Part shown: positions 30,535 through 39,730 of the stretch, in pieces
Layout of the letters: each line of letters starts with the position of its first letter
Numbering within the stretch: position 1 is the stretch's first letter
Assembly: GCF_900111935.1 (NCBI RefSeq)
Contig: NZ_FOYN01000005.1
Coordinates: forward strand, 62,001-126,000
Reading direction: 5' to 3'
Source: Halorubrum sodomense
GTDB taxonomy: Archaea; Halobacteriota; Halobacteria; Halobacteriales; Haloferacaceae
DNA: 64,000 nucleotides
Notes under the pieces: generated by a model
The model's input: the letters and a program-made list of their open reading frames with translations, nothing else
Databases searched by the model: none
Told to the model about the DNA's origin: nothing
Position numbers and translations under genes: made by a program

Positions 30535-31368
30535 ATGAGCCTTCGCTGGCGGTCGATCGCCGTCGTCCTCCTCGTCGTGTTCACCGGCTGCGCCGGCGCG
30601 CCGGTCCCGGACGTCGGCACCGACTCGCCGCCCGCCGACCTCGACTCGCCGCCCGACAATCCCAACGGCGTCGATCCGAACGATCCTGACGACACCGCCT
30701 GGACCGGCGCCGTCGTCCGCGTCGTCGACGGCGACACGATGGAAGTCGAGTTCCCGAACGGCGAGGTCGACACCGTCCGGCTGCTCGGCGTGGACACGCC
30801 CGAGACGAGCGCGGGGTCGACGGCTCCCGGCGAGTTCGAGGGCATCCCGGACACGGACGCCGGCCGGGCGCACCTCCGGGCGTGGGGCGACGAGGCGTCG
30901 GCGTTCGCGGCGTCGGAGCTCGCCGGCGAGGCGGTCACGGTCGTGACCGGCGGCGACCGCCGGGGGAGCTACGGGCGCCTGCTCGCGGTGCTGTACGTCG
31001 ACGGCGAGGACTTCAACGAACGCCTGCTCACGGAGGGGTACGCGCGGCTGTACGACACCGAGTTCGCGCTGCGCGACGCGTACGCAGCGGCCGAGGCGGA
31101 CGCGATGGAGCGCGGGGCGGGGCTCTGGGCGTTCGACGAGTCGGACTACCCCACCGAGCCGAGCGAGGTCGACGACGCGGACCTCCCGCCGCTGCCGCCC
31201 GACGGCGACTACGACTGCGGCGACTTCGACACGCGGGCGGAGGCGAACGCGGTCCTCGACCGGTCGCCGGGCGACCCGCACGCCCTCGACGCCGACGGCG
31301 ACGGCGATGCCTGCGAGTCGTTCCGCCGGTTCGGGGTCGAAACGGGCGCTTCCCCTGCGTCGGCGTAA
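30535..31368 (+). CDS. Secreted thermonuclease (SNase) lipoprotein with excalibur-like end
   Basis: A 277-residue protein. A signal peptide ends at the lipobox FTGC (Cys19), so it is probably membrane-anchored outside the cell. The SNase domain (about residues 56-195) has RLLGVDTPE with Arg82, Asp87 and Glu90 at the catalytic places and GRLLAVLYVDG with the second Arg. The C-terminus (DCGDFDTRAEA...DADGDGDACES) is a calcium-binding excalibur-like domain. It likely degrades extracellular nucleic acid for nutrition or defence. Confidence 0.9.
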   Translation: MSLRWRSIAVVLLVVFTGCAGAPVPDVGTDSPPADLDSPPDNPNGVDPNDPDDTAWTGAVVRVVDGDTMEVEFPNGEVDTVRLLGVDTPETSAGSTAPGEFEGIPDTDAGRAHLRAWGDEASAFAASELAGEAVTVVTGGDRRGSYGRLLAVLYVDGEDFNERLLTEGYARLYDTEFALRDAYAAAEADAMERGAGLWAFDESDYPTEPSEVDDADLPPLPPDGDYDCGDFDTRAEANAVLDRSPGDPHALDADGDGDACESFRRFGVETGASPASA

Positions 31369-31401
31369 CACACTTAAGAGCGCGCTCGGTACGGTGTCGT
31401 A

Positions 31402-32151
31402 GTGGCATCCCGACAGGGCGGGTCGGGGGACGCGGAGCCCCTCGGGCCCGGATCGACGGAGCGTCGGACCGCTTCCACGACCGCCGCCGCGAGCCGAGAG
31501 GACGACGTGCGGCCTCGGTCGCCGCCGGAGTCGCCGGCGCGCCGCCGCGAGCGGGCCGGCCGACCCGACCGACCCACGGACTATCGGTCGGTCGATTCCG
31601 CCAACGGCGGAGAGGCGTCCGCCCGAACGCCGGAGGACCCTCCGGTACGCGACCCCTCCCTCTACGCGCTCACCGACCACTTCCGCGAGCGGCTCGAACA
31701 GCCGGGTCGGTACGTCTCGACGCGCACCGTGAGCGACGCGATCCGGAGCGGACAGCTCCGGTGGAACAACACCGACGGCTGGCGGTTCGCCCTCGTCGAG
31801 GGCGGCGTCCGCTTCGTCGTCGTCGTGAGCGACACGGAGACGAACTCCCCGGTCGTCGTCACCGGGTGGACCGAGGTCGCGGACCGCGAGGCCGCCCTCG
31901 AGGCGTCCCGGTGGGACGGGGTCGACGTCGACACCATCGCCGTGCGGGCCGCCCTGAGCGAGTCGGCCTCGACGCCGATTCCGGACCGGATCCGACCTCG
32001 GGCCGTGACCCGCCCGTTCGAGGTGGGCGCTCACCGCCTCGAAACCGCTCCCGGCGACCCCTTCGTGCGCTGTACCGACTGCGGCTGTCGGTTCCGCTCG
32101 AAGGAGGGGATCACCTCGCGACGGTGTCGGCAGCGGTCGCCGGGACGATAG
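31402..32151 (+). CDS. DUF4258-like protein with zinc-finger tail
   Basis: A 249-residue protein. The first 90 residues are Arg/Pro/Ser-rich and disordered. The middle (HFRERLEQPGRYVSTRTVSDAIRSGQLRW and RFVVVVSDTETNSPVVVTGW, in pieces) has the strand-helix pattern of DUF4258, distantly RelE-like. The end has CTDCGCRFRSKEG...C, a likely zinc site. GTG 31402 is the first start after an in-frame stop. No partner antitoxin is adjacent. Confidence 0.7.
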   Translation: MASRQGGSGDAEPLGPGSTERRTASTTAAASREDDVRPRSPPESPARRRERAGRPDRPTDYRSVDSANGGEASARTPEDPPVRDPSLYALTDHFRERLEQPGRYVSTRTVSDAIRSGQLRWNNTDGWRFALVEGGVRFVVVVSDTETNSPVVVTGWTEVADREAALEASRWDGVDVDTIAVRAALSESASTPIPDRIRPRAVTRPFEVGAHRLETAPGDPFVRCTDCGCRFRSKEGITSRRCRQRSPGR

Positions 32152-32226
32152 CAGGCGGCTCTGTTTCCAAGCAATTCCCGGGTGTTCACGCGATTCGCGA
32201 ACGGCTCGGCTGTGCGGCGGCGCGTG

Positions 32227-32328
32227 CCTGCGAGCGGTCGCTCCGACGACCGCGAGACGGCACGCGCGAGGAAGTGGTGAGCGCTCCGAGAGCGCGAACC
32301 GCGAGGCTGGGGAGGCGTGAGGTGCGGT
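32227..32328 (+). repeat. 102-bp dispersed repeat, copy 1
   Basis: This stretch aligns without gaps to 39495-39596. The last 53 bases (from ggtgagcgct) differ at only two sites; the first half is about two thirds identical. Both copies lie in gene-free DNA next to TATA-like boxes. The 32152-32603 gap holds this repeat, three TATA-like boxes and a palindrome, but no gene that I see. Confidence 0.8.
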
Positions 32329-32540
32329 GCGGTTGCGGTCGAGTGGGACTTCGGCGGCGTTCACCGTCGATTCGTCAGAAGCCACTCATAAACGAACGGT
32401 TGAGACTTCAGAGGTGTTCTCCGCGATGGCGAGAGTGGTTACGTATAAACAGCAGCTGAATTTCCGAAGTCGATCCAGCCAGATCGGTGACGACGCGGCC
32501 GCTCGGGCCGCCGTCGGACGAGCGAACTCGCCCTGGCCCA

Positions 32541-32556
32541 GTTATTTATAAATAAC
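32541..32556. promoter_or_regulatory. Perfect 16-bp AT palindrome
   Basis: The sequence gttatttataaataac is its own reverse complement and contains a TATA motif. It lies in the gene-free gap, pointing equally to both strands. The nearest gene start on either strand is over 190 bases away, so its role is unclear. Confidence 0.55.
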
Positions 32557-32603
32557 ACACCTGCCCGCCGTTTCGGAGGCGGCGTCGACTCGGCCGGACC
32601 CGT

Positions 32604-32747
32604 TCACAATCCGATGATGTCGTCGAGTTCGACGTCGCTCACGCGGCCGCCGCACACCGCGCACTCCGCCACGTCACGGGGACCGGCCCCGCCTTCCATG
32701 TGAAGGTTGCCGCACTCGGTACACACTTCGAATTCAGCGTCGAGCAT
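32604..32747 (-). CDS. Small zinc-ribbon protein (47 aa)
   Basis: A 47-residue protein starting MLDAEFEVCTECGNLHM, with a CxxC and a second CAVCG pair, a complete zinc ribbon. ATG 32747 has a TATA-like catata about 27 nt upstream on the minus strand; a longer frame to 32852 lacks a plausible start. It is probably a nucleic-acid or protein-binding zinc finger. Confidence 0.75.
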   Translation of the reverse strand: MLDAEFEVCTECGNLHMEGGAGPRDVAECAVCGGRVSDVELDDIIGL

Positions 32748-32879
32748 GGGGGCGGGGGTTTTTCGAATCCGCCGTATATGTCTTGTGTCGGAGACGGCTG
32801 ACTGTGCCGGGGGCGGTCGACCGCCGGGGCGTCGACCAGTGACGCTATCCATTTCCGCGTCGCGGCCGAAGCGGCGGTG

Positions 32880-34805
32880 ATGACCGACGACACCGGCGAC
32901 GACGCCGGCGATGACTCCGGAGGCGACGCTCCCGACGACGACGCGACGCCCGACCCCGACAGCTCCGACGACGATCTCTCCTTAGACCGCTTCCACGAGG
33001 CGCTCGAAGCCGAGGAGCGCCCGGTCGCGACCGCGAGCGAGGTCGCCCGGCGACTCGGCACGACGCAGGCCGCGGCCCGCGACGCGCTCGCCGCGCTCGT
33101 CGACCGCGGCGACGTGGACCGGCTCGACGTCGAGGCCGACCCCGTCGTCTTCTACCCGCGCGACTGGGGCGCGCTGGCGAGCCGCGAGCGCGTCGTGGCC
33201 TTCCCGAAGCGCCGCGAGATCGTCGTCGACCGCCCGACGCAGTACACCCGGGCGCGGCTCTCGCAGTTCGCGCAGCTCGTCGACACCACCGGCACCGAGC
33301 CGGGGACCCGCGGGTACCTCTACCGGATCCGGCAGGAGGACGTGTGGGCCGCGCCGTTCGACGACGCCGGCGCGCTCGTCGACGCGCTCCGCTCGGTGCT
33401 GCCGCGGCGGTTCGAGCACCTCGAGGAGTGGGTGCGCGACCAGTGGCGCCGCGCGCACCGGTTCCGGCTGTACACCCACGCGGACGGCTACGTGGTGCTC
33501 GAGGCCGCCTCGGAGAACCTGATGGGCAACGTCGCCGACCAGCACCTCGACGACGACCACCTCCGCGCGCCCATCTCGGACACCGAGGCGTGGGTCAACG
33601 AGGACGCCGTCGCCGCGGTGAAGCGCGCGCTCTACGACGCGGGCTACCCCGTCGAGGACGACCGCGACCTTGAGACCGGCGACCCGGTCGAGATCGACCT
33701 CACCACCGACCTCCGCGAGTACCAGGCGACCTGGGTCGAGACGTTCCTCGACCGCAAGTCGGGCGTGTACGTCGGGCCGCCCGGGTCCGGCAAGACCGTC
33801 GCCGCGATCGCGACGATCGCGGGCGTGGGCGGCGAGACCCTCATCCTGGTCCCCTCCCGCGAACTCGCTGACCAGTGGCGCGAGGAACTGCTCGACCACT
33901 CCACGATAGACCCCGCGGACGTCGGACTGTATCACGGGGGCACGAAGGACGTCCGCCCCGTCACGATCGCGACCTACCAGATCGCCGGGATGGACCGCCA
34001 CCGGAGCCTCTTCGACTCCCGAGAGTGGGGACTGATCTGCTTCGACGAGGTGCACCACGTCACCGCTCCCGTCTACTCTCGGACGGCCGAGTTCCAGAGC
34101 CGACACCGGCTCGGGCTCTCCGCGACGCCCGTCAGCGAGACCGGGAGCGAGGAAGACGTCTACACTCTGATCGGCCAGCCGATCGGCGCCGACTGGGATT
34201 CCCTCTTCGAGGCGGGCTTCGTCCAGGAGCCGGAAGTGGAGATCCGCTACGTCCCGTGGCGCGACGAGACGGCCCGCAACGAGTACGCCGCCGCGGACGG
34301 CCGGGAGCGCAGACGGCTCGCGGCCGAGAACCCCGCGAAGGTCGAGGAGATCCGCTACCTGCTCGCCGCCCACCGCGAGAAGAAGGCGCTCGTCTTCGTC
34401 GAGTACCTCGACCACGGCGACGCGATCGCCGACGCGCTCGAGGCCCCCTTCATCAGCGGCGAGACGCCCCACCACGAGCGGGCGGAGCTGTTCCGCCGGT
34501 TCCGGGCCGAGGACAGCAGCACTGACGGTACCGACGGCGACGGCCTCGACGTCCTCGTCGTCTCCCGGGTCGGCGACGAGGGGATCGACCTCCCGAACGC
34601 CGAGCTCGCCGTCGTCGCGAGCGGGCTGGGCGGGTCCCGCCGACAGGGATCGCAGCGCGCCGGTCGCACGATGCGGCCGACCGGCTCGGCGCTCGTCTAC
34701 GTCCTCGCGACGCGCGGGTCGAGCGAGGAGGAGTTCGCCCAGCGCCAGATGCGCCACCTCGGTCGGAAGGGCGTCCGCGTCCGCGAGACGAACGTGGCGG
34801 AGTAG
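32880..34805 (+). CDS. XPB/Rad25-like superfamily 2 helicase
   Basis: A 641-residue DEAD/DEAH helicase. The N-terminal 35 residues are acidic and disordered, followed by a winged-helix-like segment (ASEVARRLGTTQAAARDAL). The helicase core begins near 270: Walker A GPPGSGKT (299-306), ICFDEVHH, GLSATP, and motifs V and VI in VVSRVGDEGIDLP and SQRAGRTMRPTG. The layout fits archaeal XPB-type DNA-repair helicases. ATG 32880 follows GTG 32877; either could start it. Confidence 0.9.
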   Translation: MTDDTGDDAGDDSGGDAPDDDATPDPDSSDDDLSLDRFHEALEAEERPVATASEVARRLGTTQAAARDALAALVDRGDVDRLDVEADPVVFYPRDWGALASRERVVAFPKRREIVVDRPTQYTRARLSQFAQLVDTTGTEPGTRGYLYRIRQEDVWAAPFDDAGALVDALRSVLPRRFEHLEEWVRDQWRRAHRFRLYTHADGYVVLEAASENLMGNVADQHLDDDHLRAPISDTEAWVNEDAVAAVKRALYDAGYPVEDDRDLETGDPVEIDLTTDLREYQATWVETFLDRKSGVYVGPPGSGKTVAAIATIAGVGGETLILVPSRELADQWREELLDHSTIDPADVGLYHGGTKDVRPVTIATYQIAGMDRHRSLFDSREWGLICFDEVHHVTAPVYSRTAEFQSRHRLGLSATPVSETGSEEDVYTLIGQPIGADWDSLFEAGFVQEPEVEIRYVPWRDETARNEYAAADGRERRRLAAENPAKVEEIRYLLAAHREKKALVFVEYLDHGDAIADALEAPFISGETPHHERAELFRRFRAEDSSTDGTDGDGLDVLVVSRVGDEGIDLPNAELAVVASGLGGSRRQGSQRAGRTMRPTGSALVYVLATRGSSEEEFAQRQMRHLGRKGVRVRETNVAE

Positions 34806-34857
34806 CCCGCGACGCGGTGCCCTCGGCCCGCGGCGTGAGTCGACCCGGGTCGCCCGG

Positions 34858-35412
34858 TCAGAGCGAGTCCGTCAGGCGCTCGGCCGCCGCTTCGATCTCC
34901 CCCTCGTTCTGGACGAACCGAACGGGCGCGTTCCGGTCCCTCGCGTACTGGAGCGCCGCGGAGCGGTTGAGGTCCTGCTCGAAGTCGATCTGACGTTCGG
35001 TGACTCCGTCGAGGTCGCGGTCGCTCTCTCGCCGCCGTTCGAGGATCGTCGCCGGCTCCGCCTCCACGAGGACGAACGCGTCCGGCGAGACGTCCTGAAG
35101 CACTTCGACCGGGAGCCCCTGGACGTAGCCGGTCTGCGTTTCGACCGCGAGGTGCGTCGAGAGGATCACGTTCGTCGTCTCCGCCTCCTCGGCGACGAAC
35201 TCGCCCGCGCGACGCTGGAGGCGACGCGTCTCGGTCTGCGAGAGCGTGCCGAGTTGGGCCCGCTCGGTCGTGATGCCCATCGTCGCCGCCTGTTCGAGCA
35301 TCACGTCCCCGAAGTTGATCAGCTTGTACCCGTCTCCGAGTCCGCGTCGGACCGCCTGGCAGACGCTCGAGAGACCGACGCCGTTGACTCCCGACACGAG
35401 CGTGACGGACAT
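34858..35412 (-). CDS. Adenylate-kinase-like protein without P-loop lysine
   Basis: A 184-residue protein with the overall pattern of archaeal adenylate kinase (KLINFGDVMLE, RRLQRRAGE and NVILSTHLAV). Its phosphate loop is GVNGVGLSS, so Lys is replaced by Leu14, which should abolish normal ATP binding. It may be a pseudoenzyme or a divergent nucleotide-binding protein. Its ATG overlaps the stop of the preceding gene (TGATG), so the two form an operon. Confidence 0.75.
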   Translation of the reverse strand: MSVTLVSGVNGVGLSSVCQAVRRGLGDGYKLINFGDVMLEQAATMGITTERAQLGTLSQTETRRLQRRAGEFVAEEAETTNVILSTHLAVETQTGYVQGLPVEVLQDVSPDAFVLVEAEPATILERRRESDRDLDGVTERQIDFEQDLNRSAALQYARDRNAPVRFVQNEGEIEAAAERLTDSL

Positions 35413-35696
35413 CAGAAGCTCACCTCGTTCTCCTCGTCTCCCGGTATTCCGCCGCGGTCGTCGTAGTACCGGCGGCCGATGAACTGGGCGCCGACGAGCA
35501 GCATCAGCGTGTCGTAGAGGTCGTCCGCCGAGTCGAACGTCTCGACGTCCGATCGATCGATGACCGCCCGGATCGTCGTGGACTCCCCGTCCGGCGGCGA
35601 CAGCTCCGTGTCACCGACCGTCTCCAGCACCTCGTCTCGGGGCGCCGGAAACTGTAGCTTCCTCGCGAACAGGTCACGAGTTTCTGGTAAGCGCAT
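35412..35696 (-). CDS. DUF5789-like haloarchaeal protein
   Basis: A 94-residue protein starting MRLPETRDLFARKLQFPAPR and ending DEENEVSF. The pattern ETRDLFARKL, DDLYDTLMLLV and IGRRYYDDRGG matches a small conserved haloarchaeal family (DUF5789 by memory). ATG 35696 is preferred over 35705. It is coupled to the adenylate-kinase-like gene. The function is unknown. Confidence 0.75.
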   Translation of the reverse strand: MRLPETRDLFARKLQFPAPRDEVLETVGDTELSPPDGESTTIRAVIDRSDVETFDSADDLYDTLMLLVGAQFIGRRYYDDRGGIPGDEENEVSF

Positions 35697-35859
35697 ACAT
35701 ACCATATGTCAGCGCACGCGAGCATAAGTGTACGTGTGACCGGAGACGTCGCCGCGCCTCCGAGGCGTTCCCCCGACCGCGCCCCGCCGGGTCCCCGCCG
35801 ACCGCTCGCGGCCCGTCGGCGGGCGAAGCTTTCAACACCCGCTCCGGCGACTTCGCGAC

Positions 35860-37584
35860 ATGGACGCCGACGAGCCTTCGCCCGCCGCCGACAGGGACGC
35901 CGAGCCCCCGACCGTCGCGGAGGCGGTCGTCGACGCCATGCTCGACCGCGGCGTCGACACCGTCTTCGGCATCCCCGGAAAGCAGACCCTCCCGCTGAAC
36001 CGGGCGCTCGCCGACCGCGACGCGCGGTTCGTCGTCGCCCGCCACGAGACCGCCGTCCCCCATCAGGCGTGGGGGTACGCCGAGACGAGCGCGCCGGGCG
36101 CGATGGCCGCCACCTGCGTCGTCCCCGGCCCGGGCGACACGAACGCGATGAACGGGCTGAAGAACGCCCTGAACGACTGCGTCCCTCTCCTCCACCTCGC
36201 CGTCGAGACGGAGCGCTCAGTTCGCGGCGGCGACGGCATCCACGAGACGCCCCCGGAGACGTACGACACGGTCGTCAAGGAGAACGTCCTCGTGGACTCG
36301 CCCGCGGGCGCGGTCCCCGCGGTCGCCGAGGCGATCCGGACCGCCCGCGAACACCCGCAGGGCCCGGTCCGCGTCGGGATCCCGAAGGACGTCCTCGCGG
36401 GCCGCACGCCCCAGCCGGCGGTGGGCGACTGCGGCCCCTCGCCACCGCCGGCTCCGCCCGCGGAGGCGGTCGCAGAGGCCGCCGACCTCTTGACCGACGC
36501 GACGGCGCCCGTCGTCCTCGCCGGCGGCGGCGTCAGGCGATCGGACGCGAGCGACGCGCTCCGAGCGGTCGCCGAGGCGCTGGACGCGCCGGTCGTGACG
36601 ACGTACAAGGGCAAGGGGACGCTCCCGGAGACGCACCCCCTGTCGGCGGGCGTCCTCTGTGGCGGGGCGAGCGCGGAGCTCCGCGACCTCCTCGCGGACG
36701 CCGACGCGGGGCTCGTCGTCGGTTCCGACCTCGACGCGGTCGCGACCGCCTCGTGGTCCGTCGCGATGCCGGAGACGCTGATCCACGTCACGCTCGACGG
36801 CGACGACGTGGGGTTCGGCTACGAGACGGACCTCGGCGTCGTCGCCGACGCCGACCGCTTCCTGCGCGCGCTCGACGAGGAATTCGCCGACGAGCGCGCG
36901 CCGCCTCGCGACCGCGACGGCGCCGAGCGCGCCGAGGCGGTCCGCGCGGCCGACCGCGACCGGTTCGCGGCGCTCTCCGAGGACCGGGACCGCGACGACC
37001 GCCCGCTCCGCTCGGTCGAAGCCCTCTCCGCGGTGCGCGACGCGGTCCCCGAGGAGGCGGTCGTCACCGCCGACGCCGGCGGGTTCCGGCTGTGGACGCT
37101 CGTCTCGTTCCCCGCGTCCGGGCCGCGCTCGTACGTCAACCCGGGCTCGTGGGCGACGATGGGCACCGGGGTCCCGTCCGCGATCGGCGCCAAGCTGGCG
37201 AACCCCGACCGCGACGCCGTCGCGCTCACCGGCGACGGGGGGCTCATGATGTGCGTTCACGAACTTCACACGCTTGCGAGCGAGGGGATAGACGTCACCG
37301 TCGTCGCGCTCAACAACGACGACTACGCGATCATCAGCGAGGAGGCGTCGCGCTCGTACGACTTCTCCGAGGGGGCCTACGGCTGGGGGGAGACCGGTCT
37401 CGACCTCGTCGCGGTCGCGTCGGGTATGGGCCTGCCGGCCGAGCGCGTCCGCGAGCGCGACGCGGTGGGTGACGCCGTCGAGCGCGCTCGGACTCGGGAC
37501 GGGCCCGCGCTCGTCGAGGTCGTCACCGACCCGAACGAGCCGCAGGCGAGCGAGTGGATGACGGGACCCCGACCCGGGGAGTGA
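35860..37584 (+). CDS. Thiamine-pyrophosphate enzyme, acetolactate-synthase-like
   Basis: A 574-residue TPP enzyme with three domains. The N-terminal PYR domain holds Glu63 in ARHETAVPHQAWG; the middle domain has ATAPVVLAGGGVRRS (near 205-225), and the C-terminal PP domain has GDGGLMMCVHELHTLA...NNDDYAI, the diphosphate and magnesium site. It is in the AHAS/benzoylformate-decarboxylase group, but lies away from ilvN or ilvC, so the true reaction is open. The gene stands alone. Confidence 0.88.
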   Translation: MDADEPSPAADRDAEPPTVAEAVVDAMLDRGVDTVFGIPGKQTLPLNRALADRDARFVVARHETAVPHQAWGYAETSAPGAMAATCVVPGPGDTNAMNGLKNALNDCVPLLHLAVETERSVRGGDGIHETPPETYDTVVKENVLVDSPAGAVPAVAEAIRTAREHPQGPVRVGIPKDVLAGRTPQPAVGDCGPSPPPAPPAEAVAEAADLLTDATAPVVLAGGGVRRSDASDALRAVAEALDAPVVTTYKGKGTLPETHPLSAGVLCGGASAELRDLLADADAGLVVGSDLDAVATASWSVAMPETLIHVTLDGDDVGFGYETDLGVVADADRFLRALDEEFADERAPPRDRDGAERAEAVRAADRDRFAALSEDRDRDDRPLRSVEALSAVRDAVPEEAVVTADAGGFRLWTLVSFPASGPRSYVNPGSWATMGTGVPSAIGAKLANPDRDAVALTGDGGLMMCVHELHTLASEGIDVTVVALNNDDYAIISEEASRSYDFSEGAYGWGETGLDLVAVASGMGLPAERVRERDAVGDAVERARTRDGPALVEVVTDPNEPQASEWMTGPRPGE

Positions 37585-37626
37585 CCGCTCCGTTTCACAT
37601 CGAGCGTTTCCGAGATCTGAAGCGAT

Positions 37627-37633
37627 CTATATG
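37627..37633 (+). promoter_or_regulatory. TATA-like box for the gene at 37657
   Basis: The sequence ctatatg lies about 27 nt before ATG 37657, a leaderless arrangement that rules against the GTG/ATG starts lying further upstream. Confidence 0.5.
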
Positions 37634-37656
37634 TGGGCCCGACGCCGAGTGCGCGT

Positions 37657-38169
37657 ATGCGAAACCCGTGGGTTCACGACGACGTCCCGGACGATCCCGG
37701 AAGGGGCTACGACGGTCCAGTCCGGCTGTTGGCGGCGTTCATTTGGGGGTTGTTGGCCCTCTCCGTCGGCGGCTTCGTCCTGCTCTCCGGCGCGGGCGTC
37801 GTCGACCTCGCCGACGGCGGCTCGCTCGGCGAGGTCGTGACCGGAGTCGTCGCCGCGCTCGCGGTGGCGTTGGCGCTCCCCGTCCTCTTGAAGCTGCTCG
37901 CGATATCGCGCGCGCTCGCCGCCCTTGCGTTCCTCGTCACGGGCGCGTCCGTCGGTCGGTTCGTCCTCGCTCGCGAACCGGAGCGGTTCCGGGCGCTCCT
38001 CGACGCGCGCGACGGGCTGGCCGAGAACGCGGGCGCGCTCGGTGACCTCTTCGACGTCGTCGACTCGCTGTCGCCCGCGATGACCGACGGCGCGACGGCG
38101 GTCGTCGGCGGCGCGACGGCGGTCGTCGACGGCGCGATCGCCGCCGTCATCGCCTTCCCGGCCGCGTGA
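37657..38169 (+). CDS. Haloarchaeal membrane protein (170 aa)
   Basis: A 170-residue protein with three hydrophobic segments (LLAAFIWGLLALSVGGFVLL, VVTGVVAALAVALALPVLL and the shorter ALAFLVTGASVGRFVL) and a C-terminal amphipathic part (FDVVDSLSPAMTDGATAVVG). ATG 37657 follows a TATA-like box. I recognise no transporter motif. Confidence 0.75.
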   Translation: MRNPWVHDDVPDDPGRGYDGPVRLLAAFIWGLLALSVGGFVLLSGAGVVDLADGGSLGEVVTGVVAALAVALALPVLLKLLAISRALAALAFLVTGASVGRFVLAREPERFRALLDARDGLAENAGALGDLFDVVDSLSPAMTDGATAVVGGATAVVDGAIAAVIAFPAA

Positions 38170-38256
38170 TACGGTCGTTCCGGGGGGCGAACTGTCGCTT
38201 TCGCGGCGCGCGCGACGGGACGTGAGCCTTAACAACTCCCGTTGTGAATCCCGTCC

Positions 38257-39321
38257 ATGACGCATCCGAACGACGTCGCCGTCGGGATCGTCGGCCTCGG
38301 CGGTATCGGGTCCCACCACGCGACGAAGCTCACCGAGCGCGGCGCGAACCTCGTCGGCGGGATGGACATCGACGCGGACGCCCGAGAGCGGTTCCACGAG
38401 GAGTTCGACCTCCCCGCCTACGAGGAGGAAGCGGCCCTCTACGAGGCGTGCGACGCCGTGTTGGTTACCACGCCGAACCGCTTCCACGAGGAGTACGCGA
38501 CCTCGGCGCTTTCGGCCGGGCTCGACGTCCTCTTAGAGAAGCCGCTGGCGCACTCGCTCGAGAGCGCCGAGCGCATCGCGGACGCCGCCCGCGCGGCCGA
38601 GGGGTTCTGTATGGTCGGGTTCAACAACCGGTTCGCGGAGCCGGTCCGGGTGATCAAACACTACCAGGACGAGGGGCGGTTCGGTGAGACCACCCACGTC
38701 GAGGCGAACTACGTGCGGCGGCGCGGCGTCCCCGGTCGCGGGTCGTGGTTCACGTCCGCGGACGTCGCCGGCGGCGGCGCGCTCATCGACATCGGCGTCC
38801 ACGCGATCGACCTCGCCCTCTACTTCCTCGACCACCCCGAGGTCGTGGAGGTCTCGGGCGAGACGCGCTCGGAGTTCGGCGGGCGCGACGACTACGCGTA
38901 CGTCCACATGTGGGGCGACGACGCCGGCCCCGAGGGGTTCGACGTCGACGACTCCGCGTCCGCGTTCATCCGCGGCGCGGACGGTTCCACGGTGTCACTG
39001 GAGGTCGCGTGGGCGACGAACCGCCCGGCGACGGACGAGTTCGTCGTTCGCGGCACCGAGGCGGGCGCGACGTTCGACCGCGGCAGCGGCGACCTCACGG
39101 TCCACGAGGCCGCCGTCGGCGGCGGCCACCACTTCTCGGACGCGATCGTGGAGACGCGCGACGGCGACGCCCACGCCGCCGAGCAGGCGACCTTCCTCGA
39201 GGCGGTCGCCGCGGGCGAGGCGCCCGCGATCAACACCGTCGAGGAGGGGTTACGCGTCCAGCGCGTCATCGACGCCATCTACCGGTCCTCGGAGACCGGC
39301 GCGGCGGTCCGGCTGGACTGA
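38257..39321 (+). CDS. Gfo/Idh/MocA family oxidoreductase
   Basis: A 354-residue protein. The NAD(P)-binding part has GIVGLGGIGSHH at residues 10-21; the family signature LLEKPLAHSLE lies near 92-102, and the C-terminal substrate domain has GGGALIDIGVHAIDLAL, where the Asp-x-x-x-His pair is typical of sugar dehydrogenases. It acts on a sugar or polyol; which one is unknown. It has its own short upstream gap, ending at a repeat-rich gene-free stretch. Confidence 0.9.
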   Translation: MTHPNDVAVGIVGLGGIGSHHATKLTERGANLVGGMDIDADARERFHEEFDLPAYEEEAALYEACDAVLVTTPNRFHEEYATSALSAGLDVLLEKPLAHSLESAERIADAARAAEGFCMVGFNNRFAEPVRVIKHYQDEGRFGETTHVEANYVRRRGVPGRGSWFTSADVAGGGALIDIGVHAIDLALYFLDHPEVVEVSGETRSEFGGRDDYAYVHMWGDDAGPEGFDVDDSASAFIRGADGSTVSLEVAWATNRPATDEFVVRGTEAGATFDRGSGDLTVHEAAVGGGHHFSDAIVETRDGDAHAAEQATFLEAVAAGEAPAINTVEEGLRVQRVIDAIYRSSETGAAVRLD

Positions 39322-39494
39322 GCGGCCCCGTTGAAACCCTCTACAAGAACCATATTCGGCCCCAGTTCCGTTCAATATAGAGGAAGGGATGAGCGATGGC
39401 GGGAGTGAGTATCGCAGATCGGTAGCAGCGATATAGTATTTAAATAACCGTGAGCGACGGCGACAACCGCTTATAAATGGCAGGCGGTGGCGCG

Positions 39495-39596
39495 CCTGCG
39501 AGCGGCCGCCACCGGCGGCCGCGAGCTAGCCCGCGAGGGACGCGGTGAGCGCTCGGAGAGCGCGAACCGCGAGGCTGGGGAGGTGTGAGGTGCGGT
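39495..39596 (+). repeat. 102-bp dispersed repeat, copy 2
   Basis: This is the second copy of the repeat at 32227-32328, in the same orientation. It lies in the 704-base gene-free stretch 39322-40025, which also holds a large inverted repeat and at least five TATA-like boxes. No gene or RNA with a known fold is seen there. Confidence 0.8.
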
Positions 39597-39615
39597 CGCT
39601 GTGCGGGGCGGGACT

Positions 39616-39730
39616 CAAAGGGGCAGCCGGGAGGACGAAGACGCGCGACGCAAGGACCACAGGGAGGGAGCGATAGCGACCGACCGAGGACCACAGCGAG
39701 CGCATCGAGTCCTCCCGGCTGGGGCTTTGA
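39616..39730. repeat. Large inverted repeat in gene-free DNA
   Basis: The arms are 39616-39636 (core gggcagccgggaggac) and 39709-39730 (core gtcctcccggct). They pair over 12 bp, then after a few unpaired bases over 6 more (caaag with ctttg), and enclose 72 bases of gagcg- and accacag-type repeats. It might be a miniature transposon relic or a structured RNA. Confidence 0.65.

Noticed and set aside
31402-32151. RelE-type toxin
   Set aside because: The DUF4258-like core is only distantly related, and no antitoxin gene is next to it.
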